From Haemonchus contortus (taxonomy: Eukaryota > Nematoda > Chromadorea > Rhabditida > Trichostrongylidae), in NCBI GenBank assembly GCA_000469685.2, contig LS997564.1, positions 17,511,615 to 17,575,614 on the forward strand: 64,000 nt of DNA, written 5' to 3'. The position numbers and the translations under genes were made by a program. Of the stretch, positions 31,106 through 40,426 are shown piece by piece. Under the pieces are notes generated by a model that was given only the letters and a program-made list of their open reading frames with translations, had not been told where the DNA came from and searched no databases. How positions within the stretch are numbered: position 1 is the first letter of the stretch; every line of letters starts with the position of its first letter.

Positions 31106-32527
31106 TCAGTCGGATCGCCCGTCTAACGCCAGGCTCTCCTCCTTCTTGTGTCAAGCACCCTATCCCGAGAAATGGGGAACTATAGGATTTTATTCCTTTT
31201 TAAAAGGTTTATAGTCTCTAAGTTTTCCGTGTTTGGCTGAGTGAGGGTATGAAACTGAAACAGAGCTCGAAATCCTTCTTTGACACAACAGAAATCGAGA
31301 GCTTCCCTCTTTCTTTGATAGTTGTAGTAAGTCCAATTCTCCACTCTTTTTTTGGAACAAATGGCAGTTTCCTGTACCTGAAACTTGACACAGGACTAAC
31401 AGGGAAGTGCAAATGGTATTCAGTTAAAGTTGGTGCTTACGCCTTCGATTGGAAGTCTCGAACTTTTGCTTTCTATCCTTGCAATAAATACCCATCAGAA
31501 ATCCAACTGTTAGACAATCAAAGATGATGCTGTGAAGACGTTTTGAGTGATGATAGCACCGTTATTAGACATTTTTTATCAATGCACCCTTTTCTTTATG
31601 GAGATATCATTTGTTGAAAATTCTAGATTACAGGCGGTCGAATAAGTTTTGTCAAATGACATCGAGCAAAGAGGATCCTTCATTGAACACAAACCTTGTT
31701 GGGTAGCGGTCGTAATCTAGTAGTAAGAAATGAACAAAGTTCTAATCTGCTTATCGTATTGCCCTAATGGGTCCCTATTGCTGCACTTACCACTCACTTT
31801 TGTCACCCTGCTCTGAGCTCAAAGCTACATCTTAGATACCGAAGATGTTAGGCTTTCCATCGGTAGGTGGCACTCTTGGGTCCTTTATCTTCTCTTATCA
31901 GTTATCATCAGTTCCTGTCATCGAGTACCTACGATCCCGTCATATCCTTCATCACCTATTAGAAAGTTGAGGTTCCACTTGTAATTCCATTCGCTGCCCA
32001 AAATTACAATCGCGCACGCCCCGCTCCCCGTGCATAGATTCCGGTCCTGCCACCTACCATAAGTGTTCCCATGCCGCCCCCTGCATTCCTACCAATTTTG
32101 AAAGCTTTGGGTCCACTGGAGCAGGAGTTATGAATTTGCAACCTGAAATTTCTATCGCACACGCCCCGCCCCCCTAGGAGGAGTTCGATCTTGCCACCTG
32201 CCATAAGTGTTCCCATGCTGCCCCCTCTACTCCTGCCAAACTTGAGCTTTCCAGGTCCACAGGAACAGGAGTTATGAATTTGCGGCCCAATATTTCTAAC
32301 GCGCACGCCGCGCTCCCTGCGAACGGAGTTCAGTCCTGCCACACACCATAGGTGTTCCCATCATGCCCCCTTACTTCTGAAAAAAAATTTGAACGCTTTA
32401 GGTCCACGAGGACAGGAGTTATGAATTTCCGGTCAGACACACACACCGACACACACAAACAAAGAAACCCACACACAAACACACCGACACACCAACAGAC
32501 ACACTTAGCGAATTATATAAAGTAGGA
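31106..32527 (-). mobile_element. Nonautonomous Helitron with clean A|T insertion
   Basis: Minus-strand 5' end TCCTACTTTATATAATTCGC (at 32,527) and 3' end GGGCGATCCGACTGA (at 31,106), preceded by a small GC hairpin. Flanks are CTTATGA|...|TAAG on the minus strand. Copy A retains the unbroken CTTATGATAAG (near 26-40), so insertion was between A and T without target duplication, exactly as Helitrons do. It holds three 143-bp units, a CA-rich tract and an interior segment (31,230-31,540) with no Rep/helicase gene. Confidence 0.88.
32012..32435 (-). repeat. Three 143-bp tandem units inside the Helitron
   Basis: Units begin with CGCGCACGCC or CGCACACGCC at 32,012, 32,155 and 32,299. Each has GTTCCCATG, a C-rich run, TTTGAAAGC-like sequence, GGTCCAC and ACAGGAGTTATGAATTTGC. 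The same unit occurs at 9950-10,240, 11,740-11,860, 19,690-19,800, 20,690-21,100 and 63,660-64,000, always next to a Helitron 5' end. Internal minisatellites of this kind are known in Helitrons. Confidence 0.85.
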
Positions 32528-33015
32528 TCATAAGTATATGTGAGATAACAGAAATAACACTCGCCACTGACAGTCGCCTATGGCGACAGCGGATTTTCTT
32601 CACTCGAGCTGTGGGTGCATGGTGAGTCGCTCTCAAATCATTGGTTCAAAAACAGTCGTCGCAACAGGGGTTAAAGCGCTTGTTGAATGATGCAAATCAC
32701 CTCGAATTGCCTGCGAAGACGACGATGTATCGAAGCGTCAGACCTTTTGACCTAATAAATTGCTCACCCTAAATATCTCGTGTGGCAAAAGAACAGTATT
32801 GCGGTATATATTCACAGCATCCTTAACAGAGTCACGTACATCCTGCTTGCATATTTACGGCTATTTTACAATGTGTGTACATCGGTCAAGGCACGAGTGA
32901 TTCATAATAGATTGCAAGGAGAATGGAGACGTTAAAGTGGCTACGATGGTACAGGAACTCGAAACAATAATACTGTGCTTTGATAGTTGCTCATCCCGAT
33001 GAACTCTCTTTCAAG

Positions 33016-33117
33016 GGTATGGTATGTTTTTACTGCGAACAAAAGGAAGGGGAAAGCAAGTCGATTATGTTCCTTCTTGACTCCTCTGGATCGGTTGGAA
33101 GTCACGGCTGGTCTCAG
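33016..33117 (+). CDS. VWA-domain gene, copy B, exon 1
   Basis: The counterpart of 1061-1162 with the same length, TTTCAAG acceptor and GC donor (CAG|GCAAGT). It reads MVCFYCEQKEGESKSIMFLL, then DSSGSVGSHGWSQ; the DxSxS metal motif is intact. Differences from copy A are mostly silent or conservative. Downstream exons of this copy are at 39,007, 45,478 and 58,058, but the gene is broken at exon 4. Confidence 0.72.
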
Positions 33118-33289
33118 GCAAGTACGAAACTGTAACAAATATTACTCAGGGGATTCAGTAATAGTAGATGGTCTAGTAATCGCAGAACACCATGAAAATA
33201 CAGCTATAGAAGTCCATCAAGAGTAGGGATCACCAAGGAAGGTTCTTACGAGGAGATAAAATAAGATTATTTCAATTACCAGTTGGGCT

Positions 33290-33960
33290 ACGCACGCTAA
33301 TTCGTGCGCCACATGCCCACCATTACCAGATGTCGTTATCACTGAACCTTGACGTAAATGATATCAAAACATAAAGTGACCTTGATCTTCCACCCAGTTA
33401 CAAACCTGGATAGCGGTCGTAATCTATATTATGGTCGTAATCATGAATACATCGTAAACACCACAGGAGTTAAATTCAGTTGGTAAGGGCTCTTATCAGT
33501 CGTTATCAGCTGTTATCAGTTCCTATATCGATCGTCTACGACCCCGCCATACTCCACAACATGCCAAACTGTCAAGGCTCCACTATAAATGCCATTATTA
33601 TAGTGGAACTACGCTTTCGAGGATTTTCATTAGCTCTTATCAGTTTTATCGGCTCCTGGCCTGGCACCGATCGTTCTCGATCCCGTCACCGAGTATCTAC
33701 GATCCCGTCACATCTTACGTAACCTATTGAGATTCTAAGACTCCACTATTAACAGGAAGCGCGTCACAGACCTACAGGCCTTCGCCTTCTATGGCTTCTT
33801 ATCAGTCCCTATCACTTGGTATCGTTCCCTGTCACCAATCACTAATGGTCCCTTTACATCCTACATCACCTGCCAAAGTGCCAAGGCTTCATCGATAATA
33901 CGAAGGGAGTTACGGACCCTGTGGCTTTTGCCTTTTAAGGCTCCTTATCCATTTCTATCG
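33290..33960 (-). repeat. Helitron interior fragments
   Basis: CCACCATTACC..TGTCGTTATCA and the GTCACCGAGTATCTACGATCC-type strings (33,480-33,960, several imperfect repeats) match the interior of the Helitrons at 9450-9900 and 31,880-31,960. No Helitron ends are visible. It lies in an insertion specific to copy B. Confidence 0.5.
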
Positions 33961-34167
33961 ATAGTTATCACTTCCAATCACTTACCATCGCTGTTCCCAT
34001 CTGCCGCCTATCTCTCTTTCAAATTTGAATGCTTTAGCTACAATCGGACGGGACCACGAAAATAGAATTTGAAACTGCAAAATGGTTTTCTTTGAAAAGT
34101 TATGCGGCTCGAAATTTGCTTGACAGTAGTGCAATTGGATATGCGAACTCGACGCTTCGTTATCAAG

Positions 34168-34242
34168 TGCCAACGTGGCCTACTGGTAGTGATCTGGCTT
34201 TATAGGTGCTGCACGAGGGTTTGCTCCCCGCCATCGTCGGCA
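34168..34242 (+). pseudogene. tRNA-like sequence, left arm
   Basis: TGCCAAC and GTCGGCA can pair at the ends. Box A is TGGCCTACTGG and box B is GGGTTTGCTCC. The D stem is worn (GGCC/GATC), but in the right-arm copy (34,793-34,866, minus) it is GGCC/GGCC, with T stem GCGGG/CCCGC. Four extra bases before the acceptor and a poor anticodon stem show it is not a working tRNA; it looks like a Pol III promoter module. Confidence 0.5.
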
Positions 34243-34792
34243 TTTTTGCAAAGTGTTTTTTCATTTCACTGAAGGCTTTCTGAACCTTTTTTGACGTTTG
34301 TTTAGGTGAACGCCTTATTTCTGCTTTTAGCTTCTCTCGTTGCTCCTATCCGAGGAAGAATGGTTCTGCATTCAATCAAGTGATTCTATTCCATTTTCGA
34401 CTTGAAGAAACTTCCAACAGCGAGGTGCCAGAGATGTATAAGATGCTCGTGAGGAACACAGCATTAATAGGAAAAGCTGAAAAAAATGGATGCAACACAC
34501 TTGTTGTTCACTAACCGCGCACCTTATGCATGATGCTCCTCTACAACCGAAGACAAAACAGTTATTTGTATGAAGATTTAACAACACCCGCCAGGTGTGG
34601 TACGCGAGTCTGGGTTTCCAACAAAATATCCTGCCTTGTACCAAGAGCATTCCAGCTCTGACCACTACATTTGGAGCTTTGAAAATTTTTCAAGCCTGAT
34701 GAAATGCTAAAATGTTGAAAACAGGCGTTCACTGAAACAAATGTCAGAAAAGGTTCAGAGAGCCTTTAATGAAATGAAAAACACTTTGTAAA

Positions 34793-34866
34793 AATGCCGA
34801 TGGCGGGGAGCAAACCCGCGTGCGGCACCTATCAAGCGAGGCCACTTCCACTAGGCCACGTTGGCC
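34793..34866 (-). pseudogene. tRNA-like sequence, right arm
   Basis: The inverted copy of 34,168-34,242. It is better preserved: D stem GGCC/GGCC and a T arm GCGGG-TTTGCTC-CCCGC. Confidence 0.5.
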
Positions 34867-36229
34867 CTTGATAACGAAGCGACGAGTTCGCATATCCAAT
34901 TTATACTACTGTCATGCAAAATTCGATTCCTCATAACTTTGTCAGGAAAGCCATTTTGCAGTTCTAATTTCCATTTTCGTAAACAGCATTCAAAACTCTA
35001 TCGATTCATCTGGGTCTCCATTCAAAGTTCCAAGATAAGTAGACTACCCCTCCCTGGTTAGGGATTTTCAGCAGCTTGATAACAAGGCCACGTGGCGCGA
35101 ACCCAGGTGTCGGATAGGAGAGTGAATCGCGGAACAAAATCACCAGTAGCTGCCCACAGGTACAGGTGGATGCAAGAGGATCGACCCTTTTTTTCTTTCT
35201 TGTTTAATCGATCTATACTATCTCCTAGGAGGTGTATTCATACAGACTTAGTGGAGAGTCTGCAGGTACGATTGGTATACCGCCTATCGGCCCAAGCAAA
35301 AGCTTGCATTCGACTGACCGTGAAGTCATCCGGAAGGGAATGCAGGGCCGCCTTCAATAACTTTTCCACTCTGGGGTAGCCTGGCTAGTTGGCTCCTACC
35401 CAGCCCCAACTTTACAGCCTGGCAAGCTAGTCGTGGATACCCAGACGTCAAAGCAGTGATATGAATAGGCCTCGTTCCCCTGAAAGTGGAGAGCCGCCAT
35501 ACAACAGCGCTAGGTGGAAATGCTCGGGAAAGGCGTTCGAAACCTGTTGCTCGAAAAGTGAAAAGATGATGATCTGTACTTTTATCGCACGAACGCTTGC
35601 TTCGAAAGCATGTATCAAATACATGATGATGCAAGCTAGGAAGATCCGGTAAGACGTCATTGGATCCACCGAATCGAAAGAATGGCATTGTGCCCGTTTC
35701 TGATTCTGTGCAAGAACTCCCCTCAAAACATGTGAGCGACAACAGAGGCGTCGGCAGTGTAGACGTCCTCTTCCCTGAGCAGATGTAATATCAATAAGCA
35801 GTAAGGCTTGACGAACCGAATGAGATGTTAAGAAGATGTGGCTCAACTCCATTATAACAATCTCCCTTGCTACGGACTAACATTAAGCTTCGAACAAGAG
35901 CTAAAAACGTCTTATATGAACCTGGAAAAGCTTTTTAGATAGGAGCACACTCTCTCCAAGGTCGCCATCATTGATTTCGATGCAAAGACTAGCCAAGAAG
36001 AACGTCTGAAAAGCTACCTGTGGCGACTCACTCAGGAATGGAATAGGCAGGGTGTCCAATCCTCCGATTTTCTCATGCCGATTCACATTTTCCATGAGTT
36101 TTCCTAGCCCTCACATTTGCAATGGATATGGGAGTCACTGGGTGGCAGTTTAGCAATGAAGTAGATCTTGGAATGAAAGTTCTGCCTGACTGACGTCGCT
36201 GTTCCAAAGTTCCATACGCGATCGGACCA

Positions 36230-38770
36230 TCGTCTTCTCCGCGATAGACTCAGTTTTCCAGTGGGTTGACAAAGAGCAAGAAAACTGCGAACTCCGGAGA
36301 AGCCCTAAGACCGTCACGAAGGGAAACTGTTCCGCTTTCATTGCAGGTTTCTGGGACTGAAAGATGCAAAGAGACGACTCTCTCCCATGATTCTCAAGCT
36401 GATGAACCATAGTTGTAACGCGCGAGCTACAGTCAGTCGTCGACAACGCCCGAGATCGTGAAGCTATGCAGTGCCGGAGCTTTGCCAGTGACAAGGCCAG
36501 GACGACTTACCTTCGTTGTCGTGATGGAACAAATACCGCATATTGAAGGACAAGAGAATTCTACTCTGATTTCTTCGACAATCTCGTCTATCTGACCACC
36601 TACATCTGTTAGGCAAGACAGATGTGTCGCTCCTTTGGTTCTCCTTTTTGGAATTCGGCATGCAATCACGTCGATGAAGAACTGTGCTGTACTCAGCCCT
36701 GTTAAGACTGAGCCAGAATATCTTAAGAACAAGAACATTCAATCAACTATCCATCCGTGCTTCTCACGCGTCACCTGTCGAGATTCGAAGTTCTCATGTC
36801 GTGGAAAATGAGAAACACTGTGTTGCTGTACAAAAGGGAGGTCCACGCGGTTATGCAACTGTCGCCCAATCGACCTGCCCTTTGTAATATCCACGCTCTT
36901 CACACGAAATACTCTTAACAGGACTGAAAGATATCGGATAAAAAACAGCCATGTGAGCAAGCAAAATTTTGAAGAGGATTCAGCATAATCGGTCACTTCT
37001 ACACTGCCACAAGACTCATCGAAGTATCGCGAGATTACAGTGTGCCGTTATGTTTGACCTTCATCAATGCCGAAAGGGGGCCTTTGACACCGTCAAGCAG
37101 AAGCGGTAGCTGAGCCTTGGGCAACTCAGGTGTTACCAGTCAATGTATGAAGACGCTTTGTGAGCTCTATAAAACTTTCACGATATTTCGGTACAGTATT
37201 CCGCCATTCTATGAGGAATTCGGGGTAAACATCAAAGGAGGTGCTTGGAAAGACGATACTGCCTCATCTAGGCTCCCTAGTGCCGCGCTGGAGAATGTCA
37301 TGCGCCATTCGAGATGGGGAGACATTTTTTCATCTAGGCATGTTGAGAATTAACATGTAAGCGGACAAAACTGTAACAAAAGAATGAAAGAAAACTCACG
37401 CAACGTCTAAAGCTGCCATGAAGGAGATCAGATCAAATCATTGACACATTTCCTGAAAATAACATACTTGAACTGGGCAGAGGGGGTCCGGAGTCTTGTC
37501 CCCGAAAGCGGCGTTGCACCCGCCGCATATCCCAGGATTGCGATGGAAGAGTGGGGCGCACAACTTGTGAGGTAGGGAGTCCTTTAATCATCTGGAATGG
37601 CTGGCCGCTCTTTTCCATTCCAATGCGGACTTGATCGTCGCTAGTATAGGAGGAGTCATTCTAAGTAATCAAGTCTGATTAACATAAAAACGGGATAGAA
37701 ACAGAAAAAGATCAAATTTAATAAAAAAGAAAGACAATCGACGAAAAATATTGCGTCATATCGATTGGCGGGGAGGCGGGGTGGGAAAGGTAATTGCAGT
37801 GACATTTGCCGCATGCCGCAAATGAAATGCCTAATCAAGCTTTTCACCCCTCCGGAGCCTTCAGTTGAACCAGACTCATCTGGGAGGATAAAAGCACCGA
37901 CTTGCACATCGCTGGCCACTGCAAGTCATTGTAAAGGTCACATACGCATTCAATACGTCATACTACGACTCTGAGTGGAAGCGGGATGCGTGAGTGCATT
38001 CCTCAGACGGGATTGATTAAGGCCCCAAGATTTTAACCTTTATCCTTTAGCATATTTAGACGGGTACAGATTCGAGCGCAGTGTAGAATCGGAAAGTGTA
38101 ACATAGAAGTGAAATTCAGCTATGAACCCGTTATGCAGATGGCATCGCCACTACGTAGAGGATACCTTGCTTGTAACACTGAATCAGAATATAGAACGAA
38201 CGTTAGCTGGATTCGACAGCGTATATGGAAAGATTAGCTTGAGGCTGAACCTAACAAAGACTCTGTTTATGAGAAGCGATTCGGTACTCGATGCTTCCGC
38301 GTGAGAAGCTTCTAGGAATGTCGAAAGGGCGGTGAAGTGAATAAAGTATAATAGTTACATGCTCCACGAAAGCAGAATAAACATGCAATCAGCTTCATTC
38401 AGTGAGCCGTGGAAAAAACGATGCTCGGAATTTCCAGAGTTCCAAGTTCTGTCAATGAACGGCGATCAGGGATGCCGATGCTAACGCTAAGTGATCGAAT
38501 ACCAGGCGGTAGGACGCGATTGCGATGTCGTGATGACTGTTGATCATAGCGGTCACAGAACGGTCCCTTCACTTCTTCACCAAAATGGCAGTCAGCGCAA
38601 TAGTCAGACTTTTCACGAAAGCTCTGGAGAGAAGGAAAATCATTTCTCCTGATTCTCGAGCAAGGATGATTCACTGGACTAGTCTGACTCGCTACAGGGA
38701 CGAATGAAGAATTTAGTGAAGCCTGCTCAAGAAAATCGATGATCACCAGAGCAACAGATCATAAGGCGCA
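36230..38770 (+). pseudogene. RTE-like retrotransposon relic (copy B)
   Basis: The counterpart of 4690-6780. Recognisable are KLMNHSCNARATVSRRQ-type linker sequence near 36,400; TRLIEVSRDY and CLTFINAE near 37,010-37,070; LCELYKTFTIF (37,155); a worn box LPSAALENVMRHSRW (37,275-37,320); and HYVEDTLLVTLNQNIERTLA with LRLNLTKTLFMRSD (38,145-38,285), where Y-V-E-D stands in the place of the catalytic ADD-type box. It is interrupted at 37,478-38,055 by sequence absent from copy A. Dead, and inserted before the duplication. Confidence 0.7.
37478..38055. repeat. Copy-B-specific insertion in the RTE relic
   Basis: Copy A runs straight through (ACATACCTGAACGGTTACAG near 5965-5985), while copy B has about 580 extra bases here. 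Part (37,860-38,000) matches 29,330-29,450. No inverted ends or clear target duplication were found, so the type is unknown. Confidence 0.5.
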
Positions 38771-39006
38771 GCCACCTGAGGATCGTTTTACCGAGTCCTC
38801 CGGGCTTTATTTTTCGGATTGCAGTCAGAGTTTAGCTTCGTAGCCAGTGGTATAGACAAAACGTCTTCAGCGTTGGGCACTCTGAAACTATACCGCCCCG
38901 CAACCCTGATGTAAAATCTGACAGTTACAATATTCAAGTAGAGTAGTATGTGTAATCTACTTTTTCTCACTGCACTAATACCGTAGCATTAACATTACCA
39001 ATTCAG

Positions 39007-39128
39007 TTATTGAAATTCATGGAAAAGGTCATCGCTTCTATTGACAGAGTGAGAACCGGAGCTGTTATATTATCCGATTTACCAGTGATTTCCTTACATC
39101 CAGGAGAGCATTCTAGAGATGCACTCAG
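39007..39128 (+). CDS. VWA-domain gene, copy B, exon 2
   Basis: 122 nt, same splice sites as 7035-7156 (ATTCAG acceptor, CAG|GTGAGC donor). It reads LLKFMEKVIASIDRVRTGAV, then ILSDLPVISLHPGEHSRDAL. Changes from copy A are few and conservative. It is an intact exon, although the copy B gene is damaged further on. Confidence 0.72.
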
Positions 39129-39411
39129 GTGAGCTTCGCTCTAATTAACAGTGCTAGAAAAACTGAACATTCGTTCATGAAGAAGTTGGATGGATCAACA
39201 TAGCAAGTGGCAAGGGGCATGGACCAAACTTGGCTACTCTCTATCCCTTGCTAGGGGAGCGTTGTCTGTATGTTATTTTATATATTTTATACATACTGTA
39301 AAGAAAAACTGAGCGCTGAAGTCATGCTTGAGATTGCGGTAAAGTAATAAAAATCACTGTACAGTGATCAGTCATAGCAATGTATTTGACTACTAGGAAA
39401 TTGTATTTTAA

Positions 39412-40405
39412 CCCTTTGACGACAGCGCGCCTTTTTGCGTGTCCGGCGCGTGGGACAGACGCGTTTCGAAGCTTTCCGCTTCCGCGGCTCACTGTTGAGC
39501 CGCGCTGTCCCACGGTTCATACATTTTTCCAATGTGAACATTTTTTGCTTTTTTCCAAGCGTTTCTTTTCATGTATAGTTTGAAATATGTGCAAATCAGG
39601 TAATTTTGAGTTTTCAACTTTAGTTAAGTTTGGTTTGATGCACAATATATCTTGGGAGTCGAAATGGATCAGCCTGCAGTGGACGATTTGGAGGGTGGTT
39701 TTCAAAGATTATCAGTCGTACCTGACGAAAATAAAACGGACGGATAAAACTTTCAAAAATGTGCTCTGAAGGTGTTACGCATGGGGGGCTAAGGTTCTCT
39801 CAAGATTTAAGATTTAGTTCGGTAGACAGCCCACAGCAATGATTCAGCAGCTGGACTTTCTATGGTCATGACTAATGGACGGACTCTTGAATCAAGGAAT
39901 GCATTTCTATACCGATAATTAGAGGATGACTTATTGACTAGGATGGGAATAGAATGACTTAGATAACACCCAGTTGTCTAACATTCGACGCGAAAAGGAA
40001 TAGTGATAAAAGTTGAGGATAGGTCAAAAGGTGAGCAGTTCTCGAGTTCTTCTAACTCGAGCTTATGGAAGTGTTTACTCTCTCATACGACGAGTCAAGT
40101 CTAGGCGCAGTAGATGTGAAAGTCATTTTTACATTGATTGATTTCGAAAAATGCACAAAAGGTGTGATTTCCAGGGAGAGAATTGAATTTATTAGCAGTT
40201 TTAAGGAATTAGCAATGTTTTTCTTGACGCACTTTGTGTATAGTGTTATTTGGTGATTGCAAACCCACTAAATACAAAAAACTTCAAGTAAAACTAATAA
40301 TCGAGGAAAACAACCAGTGAGAAGGGTGCGGACCACCGTTGAGCCGCGTTGTCCCACGCGACCAAAAAACCGCGGCTCACCCTTGAGCCGCGCTGTCGTA
40401 AAGGG
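39412..40405. mobile_element. piggyBac-type element in TTAA, copy B only
   Basis: A 994-bp element flanked by TTAA (39,408-39,411 and 40,406-40,409). The left end CCCTTTGACGACAGCGCG and right end (reverse complement) CCCTTTACGACAGCGCG match except one base gap. Subterminal GTTGAGCCGCGCTGTCCCACG-type repeats occur once at left and twice at right. TTAA targets and CCC ends define piggyBac. Two short ORFs (39,380-39,583, 40,065-40,256) show no transposase motif, so it is nonautonomous. Copy A is unoccupied near 8300 (ATTTTCTATTGAAAGCATATAG). Confidence 0.85.
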
Positions 40406-40426
40406 TTAATTGCATATAGGTATGTA

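Larger units (their letters stand above)
34060..34990. mobile_element. Long foldback element with tRNA-like sequence in each arm
   Basis: Arms of about 250 bp (34,060-34,318 and 34,720-34,990) are inverted copies around a spacer of about 400 bp. Matching strings include GGATATGCGAACTCGACGC (left) with GCGACGAGTTCGCATATCC (right), and GGTTTGCTCCCCGCCATCG (left) with CGATGGCGGGGAGCAAACC (right). Each arm contains a tRNA-like sequence with box A and box B. Copy A lacks the whole region. The superfamily is not assigned. Confidence 0.75.
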
